Below, piece after piece: positions 23,557 through 33,790 of a DNA stretch of 64,000 bases (within the stretch, counting starts at the first letter, position 1; each line of letters begins with the position of its first letter). The DNA is from Hirundichthys speculiger (taxonomy: Eukaryota > Chordata > Actinopteri > Beloniformes > Exocoetidae). The notes beneath the pieces were generated by a model that saw only the letters and a program-made list of their open reading frames with translations, ran no database searches and was not told the origin of the DNA. The stretch lies in contig JAGFBZ010002878.1 of assembly GCA_018398805.1 (NCBI GenBank), positions 1-64,000 on the forward strand. Reading direction: 5' to 3'. The translations under genes and the position numbers were made by a program.

Positions 23557-26500
23557 GTGTCAACAGGCTGTTTAATTACCATGAATATGTCTACTTACAA
23601 TTACTCATCCCGGTTGGCACGTAGCCCGGTTAAACAATGTGCTCTGGGTGGTCTTGGGGTCGTGTTCCACCCAGTAGGGCTAGGCCCCAGGGGGGACCAG
23701 GTGGCTCCTACCCCTCTTTCGGACGGTAGCCAGGGGAGCGATGTGCGTGCGTCCGGGCCTCGCTCTTCTACGGCGGACGTGGATTGGACACGCGTTCGGG
23801 TGAAATTTTGCTCGGTCGGCACCCAAACGTGTGAGTCCGATTGGATTGCGTCGGTGCCCCAGCGGGTTGTGAAGCACTGGCGTGTCCAGGAGGACACCGT
23901 TCAGGATCTTCTGCAGGAACCACTGACCTTCTTCAGGACGGGGTTGGGGCCCCAGCCTGAGGATGAGTCGGGAGAGGAGATCACTGCTTGGGATCAGGAC
24001 GTAGAGGAACCAGAGATACCTCGGAATAAAGCCAGCAGCCCAACAAGTGAGGGGGTGGCCTCTGTCTCCTCTGGGAGCGAGGAGGGGGTGGTTGACCCTA
24101 CGCTCGAAGCCGTCGAGAAGGTCACAATCGTTCTTCCCGATAAGGATCTGATATGCAGGGTGTGCAACGAGGCTACAGGTACGATCCTCAGGACGGTACG
24201 GCACTATACCGCCCACCACGGGGGTGTTGAACTGGAGTTTCGTTGTCGCAAGTGTGGGAAAGACAGCTTGAATAGCCACTCGATCTCTTGTCATGTCCCA
24301 AAGTGCAGGGGCAGGCAGGCAGCTGAAAGTGGAGGAAGCTTCGGATGTGGGGAGTGCGGAAAGCGGTTCCGCACTCAGATCGGACTGTCCCAACACAAGC
24401 GGCACGTGCATCCTGCAGTGAGGAACCTTGAACGCATCGAGAAGACGAGGGTGACAGGCTCACAAAAACGGCGGGGTGCTCACAAGGTGTGCTGGACGAA
24501 GGAAGAGGTGGAGGAGCTTCGGCGTCTTGAGAACCTGCTTGCTGGCAAGAAGAGTATCAATCTGGTGATCGCGTTGGCACTCGGCAGCAAGACTAACAAG
24601 CAGGAGAGCGATAAACGTAGGGATTTGCGGCGGAGGAACGCAGCTCGCGTCCCTGTCACCGAGGATGCAGTTCTTGCAGACTTGGAGGCGGCGAGGCCTT
24701 CTCCTGCACCCGTAGATGTCGGTGTGCGTGACACGCTCCTCAGTGATGTCACAAGGCTCTACGGGAGCGACAAGGGGGCTGAACCGTTACAGGTGGCGAG
24801 TGTCTGGGCCGACAATGCAGACCAAGTCCCCGTATTGGTTGAAACTACGGCATTGCAGCTGCTTCGCGAGTGGGGTGGAGAGCCTGAAGGTAGGGCATCG
24901 AGCCATGGAAACGCCAGCGGTGACAGAGAGCGTAGGGAGCCCCCCCGTTCGTCCTGGGAAAGGAGGAGGGCCGCCAAACAAAGGGAGTATGGGAAACAGC
25001 AGCGTCTGTTTCAGAGAGATCGTAAGAAGCTGGCGGCCCTTGTGTTGGATGGCGCGGAGAGCTACGCCTGTCCCCTGCCTATCGATGAGGTGACTCGTCA
25101 CTTCAGAGAGAGGTGGGGGACAGAACGGGCTTTCAACGGGCTGGGGGGGTTCGTCTCCGCTGGAATGGCTGAGAATGCATATCTCGGTAATCCGATCTCA
25201 CCCGAGGAGGTGGTTCGCAGCATCGCCCAGACTTTGAACGCTAGCGCGCCGGGCACAAGACTTGAAAAAATCTACAACATGTGGTTGCTGGCCGGAGTGG
25301 TTCCCAAGGTGCTTAAGCGAGGTCGTACGGTACTGCTGCCAAAATCTATGGACCGGGGCGAGGGGCAGATGGTTGGAAACTGGAGACCAATCACTATTGG
25401 TTCACTACTCTTGAGGCTCTTTACTAGGATCTTGGCGAAGCGGCTGGCGTTGGCATGCCCGCTAAATCCTAGGCAACGGGGATTCATATCCGCACCCGGG
25501 TGCGCCGAAAACATTCGAATACTGCAAGGGGTTATCGGGCACTGCAAGAAAGAGCGCAACCAACTGGCAGTGGTATTTATCGACTTTGCGAAGGCCTTCG
25601 ACTCTATCTCCCACGAGCACCTCCTAACTGCTCTCAGGCAGAGACAGGTTGACAGCCATGTGGTAGGAATTATCCAGGATTCCTACACTGATTGCAAGTC
25701 CAAAATCGAGATCCCCGGGGGATGCTCCCCGGAGATTGAGATAAAAGTGGGCGTGAAGCAGAGTGATCCTCTGTCACCACTGCTTTTCAACCTGGCCATT
25801 GATCCCCTAATCAATGCGCTGGAAACGTTTGGTAGCGGATACAGGGTGGGTCAGACCCAACTGACAACCCTGGCGTTTGCGGATGATCTGGCGATGGTCA
25901 GCGAGACCTGGGAGGGTATGGCCAGAAACCTAACCATCCTGGAAACCTTCTGCAGACTCACGGGCCTGCAGGTACAGGTGCGGAAATGCTACGGATTCTT
26001 CATCAAGCCCACCCAGGGAACCTTTACTGTCAATGACGTCCCAGCATGGAGGATCGGTGAGACGGCTATCTCTATGATCAGTCCGGCTGGGGTTGAGAAG
26101 TATTTGGGGGTCCGGTTGAACCCCTGGGTGGGTGTCGTGAAGCCTGATGTGGCAGGTCAGCTCCTGGAGTGGGTGAAAAGGATCGGGAGGGCCCATCTGA
26201 AGCCCCGGCAGAAGGTGGTGATTCTGGGTACCTTCGCTGTGCCTCGTTTGGTTTATCTGCTGGACCACTGTGGCGTCAGGAAAACTGCCCTGTCGAAGCT
26301 GGATGGCATCATCAGGAAGGCGGTCAAGTCCTGGTTGCACTTGCCCAGCTCTACCTGTGATGGCTTGCTTTACGCACGGTCAAAGGATGGCGGTTTGGGC
26401 GTGGTGAAGTTGAGTAGTCAGATACCATCAATCCAAACCAGGAGGCTACACCGTCTCGCCACCTCTGCGGACGAGGTGGCGAGACACGTGGCGCTAGCCT

Positions 26501-27429
26501 CCGGGTTAGTCAATGAGTTCCAGAAGCTATGGGTGGATGCAGGAGGGGCCCCAGAGACAAGGCCGGAGCTGTCCCTAGAGGGGGGGACGGCCCCTCCTGT
26601 TGCAACAGCAGTGTGTCCAGTCCCGTGCGACTGGAGACGGAAGGAGGCCGACAGGTGGATGGCGTTGCCTGTGCAGGGTGTTGGATGCATGATGTTTCGG
26701 GCTGACCCGGTAAGCAATGAGTGGATCAGGAGGTCAGGGGGCTTTAAAGAGCGCCACTACATTGCTGCTCTTCAGCTTAGGGCCAAAGTGTATCCGACAA
26801 GGGAATTCCTGGCCAGAGGTATTCCAGGGGCGGAGAGGACCTGCCGGGGTTGCCACCTGTCGGTCGAATCCTGTTCTCACATTCTGGGACAATGCCCAGG
26901 CCTGAGGAGGGCCAGGATTGTCCGCCACAACAAAGTGAGTGCACTGCTGGCAGGCGAAGCCGAGGCGCATGAATGGGAAGTCCACAAGGAGCCGAACCTC
27001 AGAACGGAGAGGGGCGAACTGAGGAAGCCGGACCTTGTGGTGGTTAAGGGCGATCGCGCAGCGGTTATTGACGTGACCATACGATACGAATTCGCGCCGG
27101 ACTCCGTGGTGCGAGCCCGGGTGGAGAAGGTTGGTCACTATAGCTCTCTGGCGGCTCAGGTCTCACAGTTGACGGGGGCGAAGCGGGTCCAGTTCTTTGG
27201 CTTTGTGGTGGGGGCCAGAGGCAAGTGGCCCGTGTTCAACTACGAGGTCCTAACCCTACTGGGGCTGAGCAAGCACAGGTCCAGGACGTTTGCTGGTCTG
27301 GTTAGCCACAGGACCCTACTATACTCATTGGATATGCTCGGAGTGTTCTTTGGCTACAGCAGGCAGAGGGGCTTGGAGGAGCCCAGTAACCCGGAGTCGG
27401 GGGTGACCTCTTCTCAAACCCCCGGCTAG
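23557..27429 (+). CDS. R2 retrotransposon protein (zinc fingers, RT, endonuclease)
   Basis: This 1290-residue ORF follows R2 order. Three zinc fingers come first: CCHH near residues 200-221, a Cys-rich CCHC near 229-250, and CCHH near 264-288. A Myb-like segment starts at W313 (WTKEEVEELRRLE). Reverse transcriptase spans about 590-850 with NWRPIT, DFAKAFDS and FADD (774-777). A C-terminal zinc knuckle starts at C1096 (CRGC..H..C), and a restriction-like endonuclease shows K1157-P-D1159 and D1172. Three N-terminal fingers are the arrangement of the R2-A-type group. The protein binds and nicks 28S DNA and reverse transcribes its RNA there. Odd: the usual RT segment after SAPG is shortened (SAPGTRLEKI, near 25249), and VKQSDPLSP has S where G is usual, so activity is doubtful. 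The start is the first ATG; R2 initiation is often unclear. Confidence 0.93.
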   Translation: MSTGCLITMNMSTYNYSSRLARSPVKQCALGGLGVVFHPVGLGPRGDQVAPTPLSDGSQGSDVRASGPRSSTADVDWTRVRVKFCSVGTQTCESDWIASVPQRVVKHWRVQEDTVQDLLQEPLTFFRTGLGPQPEDESGEEITAWDQDVEEPEIPRNKASSPTSEGVASVSSGSEEGVVDPTLEAVEKVTIVLPDKDLICRVCNEATGTILRTVRHYTAHHGGVELEFRCRKCGKDSLNSHSISCHVPKCRGRQAAESGGSFGCGECGKRFRTQIGLSQHKRHVHPAVRNLERIEKTRVTGSQKRRGAHKVCWTKEEVEELRRLENLLAGKKSINLVIALALGSKTNKQESDKRRDLRRRNAARVPVTEDAVLADLEAARPSPAPVDVGVRDTLLSDVTRLYGSDKGAEPLQVASVWADNADQVPVLVETTALQLLREWGGEPEGRASSHGNASGDRERREPPRSSWERRRAAKQREYGKQQRLFQRDRKKLAALVLDGAESYACPLPIDEVTRHFRERWGTERAFNGLGGFVSAGMAENAYLGNPISPEEVVRSIAQTLNASAPGTRLEKIYNMWLLAGVVPKVLKRGRTVLLPKSMDRGEGQMVGNWRPITIGSLLLRLFTRILAKRLALACPLNPRQRGFISAPGCAENIRILQGVIGHCKKERNQLAVVFIDFAKAFDSISHEHLLTALRQRQVDSHVVGIIQDSYTDCKSKIEIPGGCSPEIEIKVGVKQSDPLSPLLFNLAIDPLINALETFGSGYRVGQTQLTTLAFADDLAMVSETWEGMARNLTILETFCRLTGLQVQVRKCYGFFIKPTQGTFTVNDVPAWRIGETAISMISPAGVEKYLGVRLNPWVGVVKPDVAGQLLEWVKRIGRAHLKPRQKVVILGTFAVPRLVYLLDHCGVRKTALSKLDGIIRKAVKSWLHLPSSTCDGLLYARSKDGGLGVVKLSSQIPSIQTRRLHRLATSADEVARHVALASGLVNEFQKLWVDAGGAPETRPELSLEGGTAPPVATAVCPVPCDWRRKEADRWMALPVQGVGCMMFRADPVSNEWIRRSGGFKERHYIAALQLRAKVYPTREFLARGIPGAERTCRGCHLSVESCSHILGQCPGLRRARIVRHNKVSALLAGEAEAHEWEVHKEPNLRTERGELRKPDLVVVKGDRAAVIDVTIRYEFAPDSVVRARVEKVGHYSSLAAQVSQLTGAKRVQFFGFVVGARGKWPVFNYEVLTLLGLSKHRSRTFAGLVSHRTLLYSLDMLGVFFGYSRQRGLEEPSNPESGVTSSQTPG

Positions 27430-27610
27430 ACGTCCCGTCACTCCTCGGGTGGGTCGTTGAACAAAAGAGGAACGTAGGCCGGATCACCTGAGTCGTCCCC
27501 GGACGGCCAGGACCTATAATTCCTGGGTCTGCCTCCCCCATTGCTCTACCAAGGGGGCAGGCTGTAAGTGGGTGAGCAACGACATGACTTGTGACCTAAG
27601 TACCATCCGT

Positions 27611-27799
27611 GCTGTCGTTAGACAGCTAGGTCGGACCCCTGAGAGCAGCCTAAGGGGCCGGCTGAAAGTGTCAGGCGTGCAACCAATTCACATCCATGCT
27701 GTCGTTAGATAGCTAGATCTGTCCCTCCTTTGCTCAAACATGGGGCAGGTCGAATATGACTTTGAGTACAACCCTATACCCGTGCTGTCGATAGATAGC
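27611..27799 (+). other. Three repeated hairpins in the R2 3' UTR (copy 3)
   Basis: GCTGTCGTTAGACAGC (27611-27626), GCTGTCGTTAGATAGC (27698-27713) and GCTGTCGATAGATAGC (27784-27799), spaced 87 and 86 bases as in copy 1. Stem changes relative to copy 1 keep base pairing through G-U. Confidence 0.7.
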
Positions 27800-28030
27800 T
27801 AGGCTGGCCCCCCCCATCACTCTACCAAGGGGGTCAGCTGAAATATGTCAGGTGAGCAACATACCGGATAGGTCGACCCTCCCCGCGCCTCCGGGCCACC
27901 AGGGGGGGGACAATGGGACTCGTGATGATTACCTTCCGCAAAGGCGGTCATGCGTGTCTGATGACATTATGGGGCGCGGAGTCGGAAGATGGACGAGCCA
28001 TCTTTAACTCGGAATGGCTAGGAATCGGTT

Positions 28031-28075
<45 letters not shown>

Positions 28076-28102
28076 GAACGAGATTCCCACTGTCCCTACC
28101 TC

Positions 28103-28139
<37 letters not shown>

Positions 28140-28146
28140 CAGAATC

Positions 28147-28184
<38 letters not shown>

Positions 28185-28333
28185 TGGCACTGTGAAGAGA
28201 CATGAGAGGTGTAGAATAAGTGGGAGGTCTCGGCCGCCGGTGAAATACCACTACTCTTATCGTTTTTTCACTTACCCGGTGAGGCGGGGAGGCGAGCCCC
28301 CAGCGGACTCTCGCTTCTGGCGTCAAGCACCCG
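28031..28333 (+). rRNA. 28S rRNA gene fragment downstream of the R2 site (pseudogene)
   Basis: Starts TAGCCAAATGCCTCGTCATC exactly at the R2 insertion point and continues through TGACGCGCATGAATGGATGA, CTTGACTCTAGTCTGGCAC and CACTTACCCGGTGAGGCGGG to CGCTTCTGGCGTCAAGCACC. It reads as fish-type 28S with few changes, some of them likely CpG decay (AAGCACCC for the usual AAGCGCCC). It stops about 60 bp before the hAT end, so it is a cut fragment, not part of an rDNA array. Confidence 0.93.
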
Positions 28334-29710
28334 AAGCGCTTGTATTATGTACCCTAGGGCTGAAGCCCCCCTAAAATAGGCCTAATAACGCCACTGGTTC
28401 TAAGAAGAGTTTCCAAATCTCGCATCAGAGGCACATCTTTCCGCAGGCATCATCAACACCCAAGTCTTCTCTATGAGCCACACAATGTTGTTCAGTTAGA
28501 TGTGGTATTTGGCGCTTTAATAAAGCCGCAACTCCGTTGTGTTTTCCTAGCATTACTGATGCACCATCGGAGGTTAGCATCGCCATTCTCTGCATGTCCA
28601 GTCCATGTCTGGATGGATGCCTGTACTCTCATCTATTATCAGGGTATGCCAGGGTGCATTTTTAACATTGCTCATCTCATTGATTGAGTTCACAAATTCA
28701 AAGACATAGTTTTTGCTTCGCCAGCTTTCTCGTATACTCACAAACTTCGCCATGTGATTGTGGATTTGTTGAACTGACAGCACTGATGTATTCATTTTGA
28801 TGGCAAGTAAAATATTGTCAATGAGAACTTTAACTTGCTCAGGGTCAGTTTTTTTTTCTGTGACACCTCGTTCTTTTTCTCTCTGTCTTTTGCGTTTTCC
28901 CGCAATAATGTACCAACCCCCTTTCCCATCTTGAGTCTTCTTGCTCCAACAGCATTCAAATGACTTTTCTGCTGAATGTGACGCTTGAGGTAGTCCGACT
29001 TCCATTCGATCCACATTTTTCCCTCTGAAAACTCGCTTGGTACTTTGGCTTCGCTGCATGTTTTGCAGAGCAGACCTTTCTCACTCGAAAAAGAAAAAAT
29101 GTCACCCAGTTTTGCCGCTTGTTCTTCTGTTTGCACATACTCCGACAGCCATTCCATCTTAAAGGAACTACATTTCTTTTTTACTTTAGCTTGGTAAGTG
29201 GATGTGCCACTGCCCGTTCGTTTCGCCATGATGGTGGGTTAGCATTGGCATCTCTTAACTCCGCCGTTACCAAGCGCAATCCTGCACGGCGTGCATAAAC
29301 AGGACACTTACGCAAGCACTGTCAATGCCATGACTGGCTGCATAGTGTAAATTAACCATATCCTATCATTGGCTGGACACCTGTCACTCACTGAGTTACA
29401 TTGCAAAATTGTAAAGAAAAGTTTTTAATTGTCGAATTAATTTACAGTTTGTTGGATTTCATTTTATGTGCTGCATAGATTTTCTTCTGCACTGAGAATG
29501 AGCGAGCAGTGTGCAATGGCGCAAGCGTGCAGCTTAGAGGGAACATAGGTTACAAGTATCTAATATGATCTTTTTTTTTTTGTAGGTGTGACTCCCATTT
29601 CTCTCCATTTTCACACCCACACACACCCTTTCCCTTGGGTCATGCTTGACATGACACATGGTTTTAGAGCGCAGAATATAACCTGTGACAATTTTTTCAC
29701 AAGCTACAAC

Positions 29711-29807
29711 TTGGGTCAGGGTCAACTTGGGTCTGAGCTGAGATAGTCTCCAGCAGACCCCCATGAACCTGCACAGGAATAAGTGGGTTAGATAATGAAT
29801 GGATGGA
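29711..29807 (+). mobile_element. DANA/Mermaid-type SINE tail fragment
   Basis: The sequence ending GATAATGAATGGATGGA, preceded by GAGCTGAGATAGTCTCCAGC, matches the 3' portion common to this fish SINE group. The tRNA-like head is missing. Confidence 0.55.
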
Positions 29808-32200
29808 TTTCTGTTCTACACATTGCGTCGTATTTATTGTTACAATATGATGATGTGTCACTAGTGTGCTGTGGAGACTCACAGACACACATATATTCAC
29901 ACCATGTTCATATTGTTAATCTGTTATTTTGATTTTTCTGATTTTTATTAATTTCTGGTTCAAAAACAATTATTTCAGTTTTCTTTCATTGTAAATTCAG
30001 TAGATTTTGATTTTAATTCAGCTGGTCAATTTGACCCGAAGATGAGGTTTTTTTGTGATAATTTATCAGCATCATCTCAAAAAGAAAAGTTAAAAATATA
30101 GAATAATTACAAAAAAATCAATGTTAGAATGAACTATTGTATTTTATAGATTGGTCTTTCCAATGCACATCTAAAAATGTTTTAACATTAATTGAAAAAA
30201 AGAGTGAATTATTTTCATTGGACCATGATCTGTGAGAGGTAAAGAGTAACAACTGTCAAGTGACTCGGCGAAAGTTGGAATCATCTCAGCTTTGTTGAAG
30301 AGATTTTTTTTAAGGCTGAGCTATGAATGAAGAGAACATGTTGCATCTGGGTGATTGCAGAATGCAAATTATAATCTGATTATGTTCATAGTGTAGTGGA
30401 GTAACAGAAATGTGGTAATTAGTGTGATTTGTAATCAATCTCTAATCAATGCAATGTGTGATTCTAATCAATAATCAGAAACAAGATGATCTGGTTGATT
30501 CTGCAATGTAACAAAGTAGTAAATCAATGTTAATTCTGTATGTTAAAATTTCTTGTTGTCAGCAGCTTTCAGTAAGAGAAGAGAGTCTTAGCTGCTGCAG
30601 AAGTTTGGCCCGGCGGTGCTGTGAGTGAACAAAATATGTAAACAGGTCCGTGTGTTCCCAGAGCTAGCCAAATGGTAGAGGTGGATGAGAGTTGAATGAG
30701 TTATTATTTTGGTTTAATAAGGTAAAATCCCAATGAAAGTATTCATTTTCTCTCATGACTGGGAGAAATGGGGAATGGATTTGGATGAAGTGTAAACTAG
30801 GGTTTGATAATTACAGGGGAGATAATGGCCGCACAGCCAAAATATGTCCTTCTGAGGGGTTGTGCCCAAGACGTCGGGGATGTGGTGATATGGGGAACAT
30901 TGGGTGCCTGTTAGAGCTTGAGAATTGTTTAGGAAGTTCTTGGAGGAGAAGGGGGTGCAAGGAACATGAACACTGGAACAATAAATCAGAGAGGCAAAAA
31001 TGAGGACACAAAGGCAAAAATCCTTTCTTGAATCACACAGATTTCTTGTTGATATATCCAACGGTTTTCACAGGGAGACTTTGTTTGAATTACTCCTTCA
31101 GGCAGGTTTTTCATCTTCATCATTTTCTTGAGGTGTTTCATCTCTGGTTTGTCAGATGAGTTGTAAAAACTACAAAAATGATTCAGGAAGTCTTGTTACA
31201 CTTAAAAGGAAAAGAATAAAATCACATCCAAGACTTGGGGAAAAAAGTAGAAATGACAGAAAAAGTTAAGTGATTTAAAAGTGCATAATGCAGGAAGCAG
31301 CAAGAGCAAGCAAGAGACACGTCTGCACTCCTCAGAGACGAGAGCATCAAGTTTACACACATACACGTGGGTTTCACCCAAATGGCCTCAGCAAGTGGTT
31401 CTATTGCCACAGCGAAAAGGAGCGGCGAGCATTTTTCTGTTTGAACATAATACCATTATGTTATTATCCATTTTTACCATAAGTAGGAAACATATTGCTA
31501 ACTAATTTTTTCACATGTTTCTGTTGTCTGGGATCCACAAATAAATGGAGATGAGGCACAGATAGAGAAGTGTCTGGCTGAATTCTACCACGGGAGATAT
31601 CATCTGTTACTTTGTGAATGATCGACTTTGATTAGATGATCAGTGAAATAAAAATTAAGAGTTGGTTGGCTAGATCAAAGCGATGATTGACTTCAAAACG
31701 GTAGGCATATGAGAAGATCAATGAGAAGTTTTAAGACACGCCGTTGGAATTGGCAAAAAGGTTATGAATGTGGACAAGTGATCCACACGAAATTCAGGAT
31801 GTGACAAAAAACGGCAAAAAGTATGCTTAATAGGATTGTATGAATGTGTTTTTTGAGCTCAAATGTGAAAATTAACAGGGGCGCCTGTTCTGTTCTGATC
31901 TGGTTTTTTTTTGGAAGTGAAGAATATCTGTGTGAGAGAGAAAGACAGTCCAGCTGCGTGCCCACGGTGCAGCTCAGCTCTCTTCTCTTTTTCTCTGTGT
32001 GTACAAAACTATAATATATTGTGCTTGTCATGCAGATGTCTTTTATTACATACTGAGGCCTTACATTTGAACAAGATGAGCAAATTTGAAAATGTGTTTC
32101 AAGAGGATCATATGCTGGTCATCCTCTAGCTGAAGATTTTTTGTTTGTTTATTCACATCAATCCCTCCCCTTCAGCGATTTGCACAATCAGTGTCAGTGA
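29808..32200. other. AT-rich stretch, no gene recognised
   Basis: I see no convincing coding exon. Small ORFs, for example at 30755-31003, have no recognisable motif or splice context. GGTCAATTTGACCC at about 30023 echoes the motif at 16371 on the other side of the hAT insertion. Confidence 0.5.
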
Positions 32201-32207
32201 TATGAAG

Positions 32208-33790
32208 TCAGACTGGATGGGACAGTAGGACAGTCTTTCAAAAGACTGGGTGTGATCAATAGTTTGTCTGGTATGTTTGTAAAATACTTAGAAGATAGTT
32301 TTTCAGTTCAGCATTATATTGAAGATACCACTGTGGGTGGCATATGTAAATACAAAAAGTGCAATTATACTGAGAAATAAAGACATTTAAAGGTCTCTTT
32401 GCCAACACTTTAGAAGACAGAAAAATTGGAAAGGTAATAGAAAGCAAGTGATAAATATTTGATCAGGTGTTCATTATTGATTCTTAGCTAAAAACATTCC
32501 CATTCCTATCTCAGCATCACATACTGGTCATTAGTCAGGTGCCCTTCACGCTGGTTTTCAATGCACTGGCTACTCCTTTAAGTATTTTTTGATGCACGGG
32601 GAAGTGCTTTGGAGCTGGAACTTTCCACGTCTCCTGAACCCACAACTGGAAATGTATTTCTCCAGTATTTGTTCATACAACTGTAAAGCAGGATATATAT
32701 TTTTTATGTTGCAACATGTAACCTGCTCAGTTGGGTCTCCACCTGGGAAAACCTGCATTTTGAAATCTGAAAGAGCTCCTGACCAAGTGTCAAAAACTGA
32801 CAAATTACTTGTTTAACCACTTTGGTTTGCTAATACTTTATTTTCAATCAATTTCCCTTTATGAAGTCACTTTCAGGATTCAGTAAAGGACTTGCACTGG
32901 TGGTTTGCAGATTGCTGAAAACACATCAGATCTTTTTCATAGCTGTTCTCCCTGTTTTGCTGCCACCTGGCGGTTGTCTTATAAAGTTGTAGAAGAATCT
33001 CAGTTGATGTCAATGTTTGTGTCAGTGCTGTTGTTGGTCCTTTATCTTTAATCTGCCTCGGAAGACAGGATAAAGTTTACAAAAAAACATAACAACAATT
33101 CAGACTCTGTCGTGCAAATATTTTCTGACAATTTACCCATGAAGCTTGATTTAGTCATGATTTCATTGTGACTTCTAAGATGATGGAATCAGAGAAAGTA
33201 AGAAGAATTTTTCTATCTTTATCTCCTATGACAAAACAAAAATCAGAGTTTCTAATTCTAGTGCTCCATTCTGATCAATTTGGTCCTAAGTCTGTGTGTT
33301 AGCTTTGGCATCTGTAAAATGTACAGTTGTTTGCTGCCTACATACTTTCAGGGCAAGAAAAAAAGCAGAGTCAAAAAGAGATATTTTAAAAAGCAGTAAT
33401 GGCTAATTGTTCTGTCGTTGGAAAAGCTGATCGTTTACTGAGGGTTAACTAGCTGAGTGTAACATAAAGGATGCCAGAAAATGTCAGCGCATGTAAATAA
33501 TAATAACTCAAGTATGAACTATTCTATTAGAGGTTTGACATAAAATCATCATACTGTGAGCTACATATAGAAATATATATAGAAATATATCTGTTAGATT
33601 GGTATGATTGAAAAAAAAGAAAGAAAACAATGATAATCCAAAATGATTAAGTAAAGTTTATCCCAAGTTGTTTCTGACTGATATGTTGTCTGTTGTTGCA
33701 GGAAAATAGACAAAGGGATGATGGGACATGAGAAAATCTTATTTCTAATGCTGGCACTCACAGCTGAGTTGTCAAAGACCATATTTAGTT
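32208..33790 (+). repeat. Duplicated 5' region of the mucin family (copy C)
   Basis: Diverged but collinear with 48076-49640 upstream of mucin B. Shared stretches lie around TCAGACTGG, TTTGGTATG-like sequence, GCATTATAT, ACATAAAGGAT and GATTGGTATGATTGA, ending at the signal-peptide exon. The section 32520-32880 has no clear match in copy B and may be an insertion. Confidence 0.65.

Larger units (their letters stand above)
22149..28030 (+). mobile_element. R2 copy 3, apparently full length
   Basis: 5.88 kb from the 5' sequence shared with copy 2 to GGAATCGGTT, followed by 28S TAGCC at 28031, the canonical R2 3' junction. Contents in order: predicted ribozyme, a GC-rich leader with several copies of a block containing GGACCAGCTTCCG..TTGGCTGGCCGCGGCC, a 1290-codon ORF, and a 600-bp 3' UTR with three hairpins. 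There is no poly(A) tail, as usual for R2. Confidence 0.92.
17996..28396. mobile_element. Inner hAT-type element carrying 28S rDNA and an R2 array
   Basis: Left end CAGGGGCAATTCTAGG at 17996. The right end, read on the minus strand, is CAGTGGCGTTATTAGG starting at 28396. Both are followed by a similar subterminal box (TTTAGGGG then GCT..AGC). The flanks are perfect 8-bp duplications GTTCTAAG at 17988-17995 and 28397-28404, and the hAT transposase coding sequence resumes exactly across them. No transposase is visible inside, so it is non-autonomous. Its cargo is about 1.7 kb of unassigned sequence, a 28S fragment, three R2 copies and a second 28S fragment; only about 60 bp separate the 28S end from the right terminus. 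Ends and duplication are seen; capture of rDNA by the transposon is inferred. Confidence 0.88.
16999..29229 (-). pseudogene. hAT transposase pseudogene (ZNF862/KIAA1586-like), split by insertion
   Basis: The minus-strand pieces follow family order. At 28792-29229 there is an N-terminal zinc-finger-like region with CKTC and a downstream HIQQKSH. At about 28574-28800 comes a segment with IDEST, the likely first catalytic Asp. At about 28405-28570 is TSDGASVMLGKHNG..LTEQHCVAHRE, typical of this group. Coding then stops at the insertion, resumes at about 17987 with LRTVYSTFSQS, and continues to 17639-17872. The C-terminal hAT dimerisation domain is at 16999-17655 (SADCERGFSLMNHIK). At least three frameshifts or stops plus the 10.4 kb insertion make it dead. 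The joins are inferred from family order. Confidence 0.85.
16418..29548 (-). mobile_element. Outer hAT transposon (split by an inner element)
   Basis: Ends: left CAATGTTCCCTCC at 16418; right end, read on the minus strand, CTATGTTCCCTCT ending at 29548. Flanking 8-bp target duplications are GTTATAAG (16410-16417) and GTTACAAG (29549-29556), one mismatch, as expected for hAT insertions. It holds a minus-strand transposase relic from about 29229 to 16999. Without the 10.4 kb insertion at 17996-28404 the element would be about 2.7 kb, a normal size for an autonomous hAT. Confidence 0.85.

Noticed and set aside
23680..27541. Several ORFs opposite or out of frame with the R2 protein.
   Set aside because: They are shadows of the high-GC R2 coding sequence; the sense frame has all expected R2 motifs.
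19671..28333. The idea that this part of the window is a normal ribosomal DNA locus.
   Set aside because: Only about 100 and 300 bp of 28S are present, both cut off abruptly and enclosed by hAT termini with a target duplication; no 18S, 5.8S or spacer is seen.
30755..31003. An 82-codon Cys/Arg-rich ORF.
   Set aside because: No homology recognised, no signal peptide, and no exon context.
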